From contig NZ_JARAMP010000004.1 of NCBI RefSeq assembly GCF_028802875.1, positions 167,287-231,286 of the forward strand: a stretch of 64,000 nucleotides of DNA, in the 5' to 3' direction. This stretch comes from Seohaeicola sp024304985 (GTDB lineage: Bacteria > Pseudomonadota > Alphaproteobacteria > Rhodobacterales > Rhodobacteraceae). The notes beneath the pieces are model-generated. The model saw nothing but the letters and a program-made list of their open reading frames with translations. It was not told where the DNA came from and made no database searches. A program made the position numbers and the translations under genes. Shown here in pieces: positions 27,002 through 36,757 of this stretch. Each line of letters opens with the position of its first letter. Position 1 is the stretch's first letter.

Positions 27002-28015
27002 ATGCAGAGAGACACATATCGCCTGACACGCCGCCGGATGATCGCCAGTGGCGCGGCCCTTTTGGCAACCCCCGCCTTGGCGCAGGCAGATCCGTGGAAA
27101 GCCGTGGCAGACCGGGCGCGAGGGTTGGACCAATGCCACGCGCTGATGATCCGCATGGGGGGAACCGATGTTCTGACCGAGGTGTTCCGGGGGCCAGGTC
27201 TTGACCGTGCCGTTCCTGTCAAATCCGTGTCCAAGACAATCGTCGCCGCCCTGACCGGTGCGGCACTTGATCGGGGCGAGATTCCGTCGATCACAGCAAC
27301 ACTGGCCGATGTTGCGCCGCGCCTTGTTCCCGCAGGCGCGGACCCGCGTGTCGGCCTTCTGACCATCGAAAACCTTGTGACCATGCAGGCAGGGCTGGAG
27401 CGGACATCGGGCGGCAACTACGGCGCATGGATCGGCAGTCGGGATTGGGTGGCCGACGCGTTGTCGCGGCCCTTTGTGGCTGAGCCGGGTGCCCGGATGC
27501 TTTACTCGACCGGCAGTTTCCATGTTCTGGGGGCGGTGTTGTCCGATGTCGCCGGGGAAAGTCTGCTGGATCTGGCGCGCACCCGCCTTGGCAATCCGCT
27601 GGGAATAGAAATTCCGGCATGGACCCGTGATCCGCAGGGGCGGTATCTGGGTGGGAACGAGATGGCATTGACCCTGTCGGCCATGGTGCGGTTTGGCGAG
27701 TTGTATCTTGCGGGCGGCGTTTGGGACGGGGACCAGATCCTGAGCCGCGACTGGGTCACCGCCTCTCTGGAACCGCGGACAAGCTCGCCGTTCTCGGGGC
27801 TGGCCTATGGCTATGGGTGGTTTCTGGGTCGCGCCTCAGGACGCGACTATGCCTTGGCCCGCGGCTATGGTGGGCAGGTGATCTGCATCGTGCCAGACCT
27901 GTCGCTGTCGTTGGCGCTGACATCCGATCCGACACGACCAGCCCGCAGCGAAGGATACTTCGGGGATATCATGGCGCTGATCGAGGAACTTGTCATCCCA
28001 ACGGCGCATGGGTGA
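27002..28015 (+). CDS. serine hydrolase, class C beta-lactamase fold (Tat-exported)
   Basis: About 337 residues from the ATG at 27002. The N-terminus RLTRRRMIASGAALLATPALA is a twin-arginine-type signal. The SxxK catalytic motif appears as SVSK in PVKSVSKTIVAALTG, and the YSTGSFHVLGAV segment supplies the tyrosine motif. FSGLAYGYGWFLG is typical of the C-terminal part. This family includes esterases and DD-peptidases; nothing in the context points to antibiotic resistance. It converges on nosX with 40 bp between stops. Confidence 0.82.
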   Translation: MQRDTYRLTRRRMIASGAALLATPALAQADPWKAVADRARGLDQCHALMIRMGGTDVLTEVFRGPGLDRAVPVKSVSKTIVAALTGAALDRGEIPSITATLADVAPRLVPAGADPRVGLLTIENLVTMQAGLERTSGGNYGAWIGSRDWVADALSRPFVAEPGARMLYSTGSFHVLGAVLSDVAGESLLDLARTRLGNPLGIEIPAWTRDPQGRYLGGNEMALTLSAMVRFGELYLAGGVWDGDQILSRDWVTASLEPRTSSPFSGLAYGYGWFLGRASGRDYALARGYGGQVICIVPDLSLSLALTSDPTRPARSEGYFGDIMALIEELVIPTAHG

Positions 28016-28055
28016 TTGTTTGGTCATCCCAACATCACCCGCAATCCGCAGGGAA

Positions 28056-28973
28056 TCATGTGCGTGCGGCAAGGTGCATCAGCTTGGCCCCGGGCAGCCG
28101 TTTCAGTGTTTCGTGAATCCGGTCGCGTGACATCAGGCACATCGCCGTGCTAAGCGCATCGGCCATGGCCGCGCTGTCGGCGCTGACGCTGACCAATTGC
28201 CAGACAGGCGCCGCTGGGCGTCCCGTCCGGGGATCCAGAATATGACCGACTTTGCCCTCGGCATCGAATGTCGTTCCCAAAGGCGCGGATGAGGCCAGCG
28301 CGCGGTCACGCAGACCGACAAGAGGTTTCGCCGGCAGATCAAGTGTCACCGGCCATGCGCCACCGTGCGGATGACCGCCCAGTGCACGCAATTCACCTGT
28401 ATCGATCAGAATGTCCGTCAGGCCTTCCGCCTCAAGCAAGGCGGTGACGCGATCGGCGATATAGCCTTGCGCAATCCCGTTCAGCGTCAAGGCCATTCCA
28501 GGTCGCAACCTGATGGAGCCCGTCTCAATTGCCACCCGGTCCCACCCGCAGCGCGCATGTGCCATAGCGATGGCGGAAACATCGGGCGCGCGCCCTGCCG
28601 CATGCGAACGGGCATAGAGTGACCAAAGCGGCTGTACTGTTGGATCGAAGAAACCATCTGTCGCGTGATGCAGGGCACCGGCCAGCGACAGACATTCGAG
28701 AAGCTCGAAGGGTGGCGCATCCAGATATCCCGCCGCGTTCAGGCGACTGAGGGCAGATTGGCTGCGATAGAGGCTGAAGACATCCTCCAGGCGGTCGATC
28801 TCGGCCCGCGCGGCGGCGGTGATGCGCGCTGCCTCGGGGTGAGTCAGCGTGATCGTCGCGCGCGCGCCCAGTGCGCTGCCCTTCCAACGGTACAAGGAAG
28901 CGGCCTGGCCGCTGCCGGCCATGGCAAGACTGGCGGCGGAAATCACGAGGAAACGTCGGCGTGTCAGGGTCAT
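28056..28973 (-). CDS. nosX: FAD:protein FMN transferase, NosX (ApbE family)
   Basis: A 305-residue exported protein with a Tat-like signal (LTRRRFLVISAASLAMAGSG). ApbE-family marks are ALGARATITLTHPEA, DRLEDVFSLYRSQSALSRLN, LTLNGIAQGYIADRV and LIDTGELRALGG. NosX attaches FMN covalently to the NosR flavin domain in the periplasm. It is the last gene of the nos operon, 1 bp after the nosL stop. Confidence 0.92.
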   Translation of the reverse strand: MTLTRRRFLVISAASLAMAGSGQAASLYRWKGSALGARATITLTHPEAARITAAARAEIDRLEDVFSLYRSQSALSRLNAAGYLDAPPFELLECLSLAGALHHATDGFFDPTVQPLWSLYARSHAAGRAPDVSAIAMAHARCGWDRVAIETGSIRLRPGMALTLNGIAQGYIADRVTALLEAEGLTDILIDTGELRALGGHPHGGAWPVTLDLPAKPLVGLRDRALASSAPLGTTFDAEGKVGHILDPRTGRPAAPVWQLVSVSADSAAMADALSTAMCLMSRDRIHETLKRLPGAKLMHLAART

Positions 28974-28974
28974 G

Positions 28975-29547
28975 TCAGTTCTGCCTTTCGCGGCTCAGGC
29001 GTTCAAGACGCGCTGTGAAGTCGTCTTCGTCTGTGTGGTCGTCGGTCCCGTCTGCGATGGGCACGGCCGACAGCACATCCGCATCCCGCACCTCGGCCAG
29101 GGTGACCACATGGCCACCCCGCAGGGCGGCAAAAGCCTCGGCGTTGCGGCGCGACAGAAACGGCACCAGTTCCGGCGCGTCCATGCCGCCGGTCGCGTCC
29201 GATCCGATCACGAAATACGCGGTGCTCGCGTCGATCCAGTTATCGGGACCCGGTTGCGCCCAACTGGGGGCGACAGCCATGTCATTCACATAGATCGCCC
29301 TGATGGCATGGCTTTGTTCAGGCATGCGCTGATAGGCGATGGCATCGCGGACCTGACTGAAGAACAGGGGATCTGGCAATCCGTCCAGATGCACCTGTGC
29401 CTTGGGGCCGGGATGTTCCAGCAGGTCCATCTGGCAGTAATGTCCGACCGCCTGCGCCGTCAGTGCCACTGGAGGCGGCGGGGTTGCGGCCTCCTCCTTG
29501 CAGGCGGCAAGCGACAGGGTGGCCAGCAGGATCAGCAACGGTTTCAT
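28975..29547 (-). CDS. nosL: NosL copper-binding lipoprotein
   Basis: A 190-residue lipoprotein (MKPLLILLATLSLAAC, lipobox LAAC) starting at 29547 inside the nosY stop overlap. The NosL pattern HYCQMDLLEHPGPKAQVHL includes the Cu(I)-ligand region with Cys and Met; the more usual CGM is CQM here. NosL delivers copper for CuZ assembly in N2O reductase. A longer frame upstream to 29898 lies in nosY and is not expected to be used. Confidence 0.92.
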   Translation of the reverse strand: MKPLLILLATLSLAACKEEAATPPPPVALTAQAVGHYCQMDLLEHPGPKAQVHLDGLPDPLFFSQVRDAIAYQRMPEQSHAIRAIYVNDMAVAPSWAQPGPDNWIDASTAYFVIGSDATGGMDAPELVPFLSRRNAEAFAALRGGHVVTLAEVRDADVLSAVPIADGTDDHTDEDDFTARLERLSRERQN

Positions 29548-30377
29548 GGCGTCACCCTCCGCAACGCGGCGACGGCCAGCGCAAAGGCCACGACGGGCCA
29601 GAGCAGAACCGAAATCAGAGCGTGATAGGCGGGGATCGTCTGCGCCGCGCCGCCAAGTCCCGAGGCTGCCGCGGTTGCCTCGGAGGCGGCCAGGTTGAAC
29701 AGGCGGAAGGCATCGGCTGGATTGGCAAGAAGAAGCCACGGCAGGGCACGCGTGGTGAAGACCCCGCCCCCATCGGCCACGACCGCCGCCAGAAGGCCGA
29801 GATCGTAAAGGACAACGACAGCCAGCCAGACTCCGATGGCCAGACCCGCCGCGGCACCGGGCCGGCGCGCCATGGCCGACAGGGCATATCCAATGCACAG
29901 GAACACCGCCCCCAGCAGCACCGAGGACCAGAACAGCCGCCAGAGCGCAGGAAGACCTTCCACGGCCTCGGGGTCGGCGACCAGTGCGGCCACCGCCGCC
30001 AGCCCATAGCCCGCGCCCACGGCGATGGCCAGCACCGCCAGATGGGCCGCGAATTTGCCCAGCAGGATAGCCCCGCGCGACACCGGATAGGTCAGGGTCA
30101 ACGACAGCGTGCCACGCTCCATTTCGCCTGCAACGGCGTCAAAGGACATCAAGAGCGCCATGAGCGGCACCAGATAGACTCCCAGTGAGGTCAGGCTGGC
30201 GACCGTCACGGACAATGCGTCTACTCCCACATCGCCGGTGGGTGCGCTGCCTGCCGCTGACAGAACCAGCGCGAACAGCGCCATCATCGCCACGGTGATC
30301 GTGACCCAGCGGTTGCGCAAGGCGATACGGAATTCGGTGGCCCCAAGGGCGGCCACAGGTCTGACAAGGGCGGTCAT
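29544..30377 (-). CDS. nosY: NosY ABC transporter permease
   Basis: A 277-residue membrane protein with about six hydrophobic segments. ATEFRIALRNRWVTITVAMMA at the start and LMSFDAVAGEMERGTLSLTLTYPVSR are typical of NosY. It forms the membrane part of the NosFY complex that works with NosD in CuZ maturation. It overlaps nosF and nosL by 4 nt each. Confidence 0.92.
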   Translation of the reverse strand: MTALVRPVAALGATEFRIALRNRWVTITVAMMALFALVLSAAGSAPTGDVGVDALSVTVASLTSLGVYLVPLMALLMSFDAVAGEMERGTLSLTLTYPVSRGAILLGKFAAHLAVLAIAVGAGYGLAAVAALVADPEAVEGLPALWRLFWSSVLLGAVFLCIGYALSAMARRPGAAAGLAIGVWLAVVVLYDLGLLAAVVADGGGVFTTRALPWLLLANPADAFRLFNLAASEATAAASGLGGAAQTIPAYHALISVLLWPVVAFALAVAALRRVTP

Positions 30378-31267
30378 GCCTCGTCCCTCCGGCTGAAATG
30401 GCTGTAAAGATCCTCAAGGCTGGGCGGGATGATCTCGACATCCTCGATCAGCCCGTGAAGGGCGGCGATATCGCCAAGGCGGTTGAGTTTCTCGTCATGG
30501 GCGCAGGTCAGATCGACCATCACACCGTTGCGCCGTCCGCCTGCCAGTTGCGCGGCGACCTGATCCGCCGCACCGGGCCGGGCCGAAACCTGCAGGCGGA
30601 TCGGCAGGGCTGCACGTTGGCGCAGGGCGGCCAAGGTATCATTGGCCATGAGGCGGCCTTGGGACAGGATGACGATCCGGTCAGTGCGCGCCTCAACCTC
30701 GGTCAGCGCGTGCGAGGACAGCAGGATAGCCGCCCCGTCGGCGGCCAACGTGTCAAGGATGGTATAGAATTCGCGCCGGGAGACCGGATCCAGCCCGCTG
30801 GTCGGTTCGTCCAACACCAGAAGGCGTGGATTGCCGATCAGGGACTGTGCCAGACCCACGCGCTGCCGCATCCCCTTGGAATAGGTTCCGATCCGGCGGC
30901 GGGCGGCTTGCCCCAGACCCACACGGTCCAGCAGGGCCATCGCCTTTGCAGGATCGTCCCCGCGCAGGCGAAGATAGAGGCGGATCTGTTCCAACCCGGT
31001 CAATGCGGGGTGAAAGGCCACGTTTTCGGGCAGATAGGCGGTTCCATCACGGGCAGTCTGGCTGCCGGGTCCGGCGCCCAGAACCTCGATCTGCCCCGCA
31101 GTTGCAGGGATCAGACCAAGGATGATCTTCATCAGCGTGGACTTTCCTGCACCGTTATGGCCCAGCAGGGCCACACGTTCACCGGGAGCGACGGTAAAGC
31201 CCACGGCGTCGAGGGCGGTCACGCCATCATAGATCTTAGTGACTTGTGAGAGGGTCAAACTGTTCAT
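30374..31267 (-). CDS. nosF: NosF ABC transporter ATPase
   Basis: A 297-residue ABC ATPase with Walker A (GHNGAGKST), the signature YSKGMRQRVGLAQSL, Walker B (LLVLDEPTSGLDP) and the H-loop (ILLSSHALTEVE). It partners NosY. Its start lies within the 3' end of nosD (32-nt overlap). Confidence 0.94.
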   Translation of the reverse strand: MNSLTLSQVTKIYDGVTALDAVGFTVAPGERVALLGHNGAGKSTLMKIILGLIPATAGQIEVLGAGPGSQTARDGTAYLPENVAFHPALTGLEQIRLYLRLRGDDPAKAMALLDRVGLGQAARRRIGTYSKGMRQRVGLAQSLIGNPRLLVLDEPTSGLDPVSRREFYTILDTLAADGAAILLSSHALTEVEARTDRIVILSQGRLMANDTLAALRQRAALPIRLQVSARPGAADQVAAQLAGGRRNGVMVDLTCAHDEKLNRLGDIAALHGLIEDVEIIPPSLEDLYSHFSRRDEA

Positions 31268-32576
31268 CGGTCATCTTTCTGTGGCGCGCGGCGGCCATGG
31301 CTTCGGCCTCCATCGCAGCGATATGAGGGGGCACGATCACGGTGACGGGGCGCATCAGGGGGGCGCTGTCCAGCACTCCACCCGGAAGCGAGGCCGGAAA
31401 ATGCTTCTGCCCCCAACGGATCATCTGCACGGCGGGCGCGCCCATCAGGAGGCTGGCGGCGGGTTGCGACCACAGAATGTGGTCCATCAGGTCGTTGGGC
31501 CGGAAACGCGCATCCGCGACTCCGTTGCCGTCCAGATCAAAGGCAGGGTGGTCGGACCAGTAATTGCCGCGCCCCTCGAGGCTCCATTCCACATGTTTGG
31601 TGCCCACGTACTTGACCTGCGTGCGGTTGGCGACGAAGGCATTGCCGGTGATGGCGTTACGCTCGGAGCCAGCGGTGAAATGGATACCGATGCCGCAGCC
31701 CTCGAAGCGATTGTCATAGATCAGGTTGCGATGTGCGTTGTAGATGAAGGTGCATTTCTCGGCCCCGCCACGCACCAGATTGCCGCGAATATCGGCGTTG
31801 TTGGCATAGTTCAGCATCAAGCCGTGGGTCCGGTCCCCAAGGCTGAGGTTGTCATGCACGGTGATCCGGTTCGAGAACATCAACGCAAAGCCCAGCGTGT
31901 TCCCGATCGAGACATTACCTGAGACCTCGGAATTGTTGGCATACATGTAATGCACGGCAAAGCGCAGGTCGCGCATCAGGTTGCGTCGGAAGATCCCGTC
32001 ATTCGAGGCGTTGACGAAGATGCCGTCGCGGCCAAGGCGGATGTCGTTATCCTCGATCACGGTGCCGGGGGCGTTCCAGACATAGACGCCATTGCCCCGG
32101 CTGTTCATGTGGTGATCTTCTCGGCCCAGGATGCGGTTGCCGCGCACGGTGGCATCACGGGGACCATGCACATCGACACCGTAAAGGTTGCCGAGGATCT
32201 GGTTGCCTGCGACCAGAACGCGCGAGGCTGTGCGTGTGATCTGCACGCCGCTGTCGATGGCGTCATGATCGCTGCCCGAACCCGTCAGGATCAGGTCACG
32301 CACCGTGATGTCATGACCGGTGATGGTGACAACACTGCCTGTTCCGCCCGCGTCGATGGTCGCCTGTCCCTGACCGTCCAATGTGACGGGCCGGTCGAGT
32401 ATCACCGGGCCATCGTGGCGGCCCGGTGCAAGGATCAGCACATCGCCGGGATCAGCTCCGGCGATGGCAAGGGCCAGCGCCCCGGCCTCTGCAGGCACCA
32501 ACCGTTCAGCCGCAGACAGCGGTGCGCAAAGGCCACCAAGCAGCAGAAGGGTCAGCAAAAGGACGGGACGCATCAT
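31236..32576 (-). CDS. nosD: NosD periplasmic beta-helix copper-maturation protein
   Basis: A 446-residue protein with a Sec signal (MMRPVLLLTLLLLGGLCAPLSAA) and a right-handed beta-helix (pectate-lyase-like) built of repeated short strands such as RVLVAGNQILGNLYGVDVHGP and DIRGNLVRGGAEKCTFIYN. NosD works with NosFY in assembling the CuZ cluster of NosZ. It follows nosZ with 3 bp between coding regions. Confidence 0.94.
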   Translation of the reverse strand: MMRPVLLLTLLLLGGLCAPLSAAERLVPAEAGALALAIAGADPGDVLILAPGRHDGPVILDRPVTLDGQGQATIDAGGTGSVVTITGHDITVRDLILTGSGSDHDAIDSGVQITRTASRVLVAGNQILGNLYGVDVHGPRDATVRGNRILGREDHHMNSRGNGVYVWNAPGTVIEDNDIRLGRDGIFVNASNDGIFRRNLMRDLRFAVHYMYANNSEVSGNVSIGNTLGFALMFSNRITVHDNLSLGDRTHGLMLNYANNADIRGNLVRGGAEKCTFIYNAHRNLIYDNRFEGCGIGIHFTAGSERNAITGNAFVANRTQVKYVGTKHVEWSLEGRGNYWSDHPAFDLDGNGVADARFRPNDLMDHILWSQPAASLLMGAPAVQMIRWGQKHFPASLPGGVLDSAPLMRPVTVIVPPHIAAMEAEAMAAARHRKMTDEQFDPLTSH

Positions 32577-32579
32577 GGA

Positions 32580-34532
32580 TCAGGCGCCTTTCGGTTCGAC
32601 GAACATGCGGCCGCGCATTTCCATGTGCAGCGCGTGGCAGAACCACTGGCAGTAATACCAATAGACGCCCGGTTTCGCCGCCACGAAGGTGGCCGAGGCT
32701 GTCGCCTGCGGAGCGACCTCGAAGGCAAGCCCGTGGTCACCCATGCAGAACCCATGTGTCAGGTCGTCGATGTCATCGAGGTTGGTCACGATGATCGTGA
32801 CCTCGTCACCTTCCTTGACGGTGAAGGTTTCGATGCTGAAGGACGGGGCCTGACTGGACATGTAGACCCGCACCTTGTTGCCGTCGCGGATGATCGTATC
32901 GGCCCAGTCGTCGATGTTGACGCCGTCCGCCTCGGCCTGTGCGCGGGTAGCGGCCCACATGGGATCGTTCCGCTCCCAGTTGTCGCGCGGGTTCACCAGC
33001 GAACGGTGCACGATGATGCTGTCATGCGGTTCGGCGAAGGTCGGGCCGTCATGCAACAGCGTCAGATCGGTGCCATCCATGCTGAACAACTGCTCGTTCT
33101 CGGGTTTCAGCGGGCCCACGTTCAGGAAGCGGTCCTTGGAGAATTTGTTCATCGAAATGAACCACTTGCCATCCGCGTCCAGCGTCTCACCCATCGAGGT
33201 CGAGTTGTGGCCGGGTTGGTAATGCACATCCACCTTGGACCGGATCGGATCCACGTTCTCACCCGCATAGGCGCGGACGGCGTCTTCGATGTTCCAGACC
33301 ACGACCTGGCTGTCCAGAAACAGCGTGGTCAGGGCGTTGCCCTTGCCATCAAAGGCCGTGTGGAGCGGGCCAAGGCCCAGTTCCGGCTCGGCCACCACGG
33401 CAGAGCGGGGATCGGCGTCGTCGTTGAACACAGCATCCAGCTTGCGCACGTCGATCACGGTGACCGTGGGCGACAGTTTACCCGCGATGCACAGGTGGAT
33501 CTTGTCAGGTGCCATGTTGCAACCATGCGGGTTGTTGGGCACCGGGATATAGCGGGTGTAGTTCTTGTTCTGACCCTTGCGCCCATCGACGACCTTGACG
33601 CCGTTCAACTCGATGAAGTCGCCGGCAGCGATCCCTTTCTCGATCTCGGCCAGATTGAAGACGACAACATGGTCACGTTCGGCTTCCGTCATCTCGGCAA
33701 GGGTCATCCCCATTTCCGAGTTGTAGGAGGTCGAGAAGGCGTATTTGCCGTCGTAATCTGCATCGGTGTTGTCAAGGTTGCCCGACACCATCACCTGCCA
33801 TGCGACCTCCATCTTGTCGGCGTCGATAGCGGTGTAGAAGTTCACGTATTGCGAGGGATCATCCAGCACCTTGCCGTCATTGACCATCGGGCCTTCATCC
33901 TCGCCATTGGCGAAGACATAGTTGGTGCGCGGCCATTTCTGCGGGCGCAGACCATGGATCGCCTTGGCATTGGGGATCTCGAGAATCTTGTCGGGCTTCA
34001 TCACGTCCAGCCGGACCCGCGCCACGCGGGTATTGGCCTTGTCGTTCATGAAGAGATAGCGCCCGTCATACTTGCCCTCGGTAAAGGACATGTGCACGTG
34101 GTGAAGGTCGCCGTTGTCGTGCACTTTCTTGCCATTGGCGGCGAGGTAGTTCTTGGTCCGCTCGCTCATCCCGTCGGTCATGATCTTGAGCGACTCGTTG
34201 GTCTGGCCCCAGCCTGTGGCCGAACAGCGGTTGAATACCGGGATCCGCATCAGTTCGCGCATCGAGGGGATACCGAGGATGCGAACCTCGCCTGTCTGGC
34301 CCGAGGACCAGAAACCGTAATATTCGTCCAGTTCACCGGGTGCCAGATGCGCGCCGTTGGTGGCGGCAGATGCGGTCGTCGGCGTCACGGCCGATGCCGT
34401 GGCTATACCTGCGGCGCCGCCCAGAAGTGCCATGCGCGATCCGCCCAGCGCACCCAGCGCCGCGGCCCCGCCTGCCGTCGCGCCCAAAAGGCCCCGGCGG
34501 CTGATGCCTTGCCTGTTGCTATCGGTTGTCAT
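32580..34532 (-). CDS. nosZ: nitrous-oxide reductase
   Basis: A 650-residue periplasmic enzyme reducing N2O to N2, the last denitrification step. The start at 34532 follows AAGGGACT and overlaps the nosR stop by 4 nt. The N-terminus has a twin-arginine signal (GISRRGLLGATAGGAAALG), which marks clade I (Tat) NosZ. Histidine-rich blade motifs for CuZ are visible (DLHHVHMSF, NPHGCNM, GLGPLHTAFD, QPGHNSTSMGE). The C-terminal cupredoxin domain carries the CuA motif CQWFCHALHMEM. Length is normal. The large open frame on the opposite strand is a shadow. Confidence 0.97.
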   Translation of the reverse strand: MTTDSNRQGISRRGLLGATAGGAAALGALGGSRMALLGGAAGIATASAVTPTTASAATNGAHLAPGELDEYYGFWSSGQTGEVRILGIPSMRELMRIPVFNRCSATGWGQTNESLKIMTDGMSERTKNYLAANGKKVHDNGDLHHVHMSFTEGKYDGRYLFMNDKANTRVARVRLDVMKPDKILEIPNAKAIHGLRPQKWPRTNYVFANGEDEGPMVNDGKVLDDPSQYVNFYTAIDADKMEVAWQVMVSGNLDNTDADYDGKYAFSTSYNSEMGMTLAEMTEAERDHVVVFNLAEIEKGIAAGDFIELNGVKVVDGRKGQNKNYTRYIPVPNNPHGCNMAPDKIHLCIAGKLSPTVTVIDVRKLDAVFNDDADPRSAVVAEPELGLGPLHTAFDGKGNALTTLFLDSQVVVWNIEDAVRAYAGENVDPIRSKVDVHYQPGHNSTSMGETLDADGKWFISMNKFSKDRFLNVGPLKPENEQLFSMDGTDLTLLHDGPTFAEPHDSIIVHRSLVNPRDNWERNDPMWAATRAQAEADGVNIDDWADTIIRDGNKVRVYMSSQAPSFSIETFTVKEGDEVTIIVTNLDDIDDLTHGFCMGDHGLAFEVAPQATASATFVAAKPGVYWYYCQWFCHALHMEMRGRMFVEPKGA

Positions 34533-36757
34533 GCTGTAGTCCCTTTCTTCATGTTGGGGTGGTTCTCGATCATCCGGTCCAGCGCTGCCGCGCTGTCCGA
34601 CGCGCTGTGTCTGCGCTTCAGCTTCTTGATGACGACCGGACATTTGGTCTCCGACTGGTAGAGGACCTGACAGTGCATGCAGTTCAGGCACTCGTTCGGG
34701 TTGATCTCGCCAGTGGGATGGATGGCCTGCACCATGCATTCGTTGGCACAGGTCTGGCAGGGGTTGCCGCATTCGCGGTAGCGCTTGAGCCAGTCGAACA
34801 TGCGCAACCGTGCGGGGATCGCCAGTGCCGCGCCCAGGGGGCAGAGATAACGGCAGTAGAAGCGTTCCACGAACAGCCCGGCGGCCAGAAGGGCCAGCGC
34901 ATAGGCGACAAAAGGCCATGCACGCATGAATTTCAGCACGATGGCGGTCTTGAAGGGTTCAACCTCGGCCAGATGCTCGGCCGTTTCGATAGAGGCCAGC
35001 GACACGCCGAAAAGACCGAGGAAGATCATGTATTTGACAGGCCACAACCGCTCGTGCAGTCCCCAGGGCAGGGTCCATTGCGGTACGCCCAGGCGGCGCG
35101 CGATGCGGTTCGTCAGTTCCTGCAACGCACCAAAGGGGCAAAGCCAGCCACAATAGGCCCCGCGTCCCCAGAAGATCAGCGCGGCGGCCACGGCGAACCA
35201 CAGGATGAAGGTCAGCGGGTCCAGCAGAAAAGCCTGCCAGCTGAACTGCGTGGTCAGCGCGCCAAACAATGCCATCAGGTTCACGACCGAAAGCTGCGCA
35301 TTCGCATACCAGCCCAGAAACACCAGCGTCACCGTCAGGAACCCCATACGGAACCATGTGACCGCGCGGGCGGATCTGGTCAGGTAACCCTGAAAGAAGA
35401 AGGCCAGGGTCAGGACAGACAGCATCGCGCCCAAGCCTGCGATCTCGACCGTCTTGTCGCGCCAGATCCGGGTCCAAAGGGCGGTTTGTGCCGCGGATTC
35501 GGCTGAATCGTTTCCGATGACAGGGGCTTCGGCTACGGGGGCCACGACGGGCCGCAGATAGGCCTCGGGCAATTGATAGCCCAGATCGAAGGTCGTGAAG
35601 ACACGTTCGATCGCGGCCACGTCGCGCTGAACCAGCAGTTGCAGCCGCCAAGGTTCCGCCGGATCGAACCCGGCCTCGGCGGGGATCTTGAAGATGTCCA
35701 TCTCGGACAGGACCGGGACACCATCGACCATGATCTCGCCAATACGGCGGTGGCCCCGATCGCGGAAGCGCACGGAATCGTCGCCCTGCACCAGAATGAT
35801 GCGGTCAAAGACACCGCCGCGCACATAGCCCGACCCTTTGAAGGAATAGATGCCACGCGCGGCGACAAGGATCGCGTGCTCGCCGTCTTCCAGCCAGTCT
35901 TGCAGATTGGCATATTCCGCTGCGCCCAGAAGCTGCTGGCCGATGGCGGGCACGCTGACCAGCGCGGTATACATGTCGATATAGGTTGTATCATCCGGCG
36001 CGGTCAGCGGGCGTGCAGCGGCGCGCGGATCATCCATCGCGGCGAAGGCGGCGTTGACCTGCCCTACGTCCAGCGACATCCGGCGCAAAGTGCCGTCACC
36101 GGTCAAGGTGAACCAGTCATCTGCGGCCTGTGCATCGGGGTTCAACTGGAACCTTGGGCCTGAGGGAGCAGAGAGAGGCGCAAGCCCGCCCAAACCCAAT
36201 GCACGCGCGACGCGGATCCCCGAGCGAACGATGGAGTCGTCGATCACCATGATCGTGACCGTTGCGCCCGAGATGATGTCCAGCTCATGCGCGGACCCGC
36301 CCTCTGCGGCCTCTGCCACCAGATCCAGGCCCACGAAGTCAGCGACCAGTTTGGCGACCTTGGCCTCGGGGATGCCGATCAGGACGATGGGTTCGGAATG
36401 TTTGACCAGCTTCACCCCGGACAGCTTGGCTTCAAGGTCGACGGCGACCATCACATGGATAGGCTTGCCGGAATATCCGGTGGTGCCCACAAAATCCGAG
36501 GTGATGAAAGCCCAACCCACCGTCTGTTCGCCGCGCAGCACAGGAGCCACGGGCAGATTGCTGCGGATAGGCCCATAGCCATCGGCACCCTCAACCAGAG
36601 TTGCGGCGGGCACCTCGGACAGAAACGTGGGAAGATGAGGGGATTGCGCGTTAAGCGCCGTCACCATGGCCAGAAGGGCGGCGCAGGCGACGAGTGCGCG
36701 ATGGAGGCGCGTGAGCACAAGGAAGCGAAAGGCAGCAGTCATGAGAGGGGCTTTCAT
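34529..36757 (-). CDS. nosR: NosR membrane flavo-iron-sulfur protein
   Basis: A 742-residue protein required for nos expression and for electron transfer to NosZ. An N-terminal signal/anchor precedes a periplasmic FMN-binding domain; the flavin-attachment threonine is in ISGATVTIM. Several membrane segments follow in the C-terminal half. Cytoplasmic CxxxCP motifs (GAYCGWLCPFGAL; YCRYLCPLGAAL) and a ferredoxin-like 2x[4Fe-4S] region (CGNPCQTCANEC; CLNCMHCQVLY) complete it. It overlaps the small upstream gene and nosZ by 4 nt each. Confidence 0.95.
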   Translation of the reverse strand: MKAPLMTAAFRFLVLTRLHRALVACAALLAMVTALNAQSPHLPTFLSEVPAATLVEGADGYGPIRSNLPVAPVLRGEQTVGWAFITSDFVGTTGYSGKPIHVMVAVDLEAKLSGVKLVKHSEPIVLIGIPEAKVAKLVADFVGLDLVAEAAEGGSAHELDIISGATVTIMVIDDSIVRSGIRVARALGLGGLAPLSAPSGPRFQLNPDAQAADDWFTLTGDGTLRRMSLDVGQVNAAFAAMDDPRAAARPLTAPDDTTYIDMYTALVSVPAIGQQLLGAAEYANLQDWLEDGEHAILVAARGIYSFKGSGYVRGGVFDRIILVQGDDSVRFRDRGHRRIGEIMVDGVPVLSEMDIFKIPAEAGFDPAEPWRLQLLVQRDVAAIERVFTTFDLGYQLPEAYLRPVVAPVAEAPVIGNDSAESAAQTALWTRIWRDKTVEIAGLGAMLSVLTLAFFFQGYLTRSARAVTWFRMGFLTVTLVFLGWYANAQLSVVNLMALFGALTTQFSWQAFLLDPLTFILWFAVAAALIFWGRGAYCGWLCPFGALQELTNRIARRLGVPQWTLPWGLHERLWPVKYMIFLGLFGVSLASIETAEHLAEVEPFKTAIVLKFMRAWPFVAYALALLAAGLFVERFYCRYLCPLGAALAIPARLRMFDWLKRYRECGNPCQTCANECMVQAIHPTGEINPNECLNCMHCQVLYQSETKCPVVIKKLKRRHSASDSAAALDRMIENHPNMKKGTTA

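Noticed and set aside
27002..28015. beta-lactamase resistance gene
   Set aside because: It has the class C fold motif but belongs to the wide serine hydrolase/esterase group. No AmpC-specific context is present.
31950..34661. 903-codon open frame on the plus strand
   Set aside because: It is the antisense shadow of nosZ and nosD in GC-rich DNA. Its protein is His/Val/Arg-rich with no domain pattern, while nosZ on the other strand is unmistakable.
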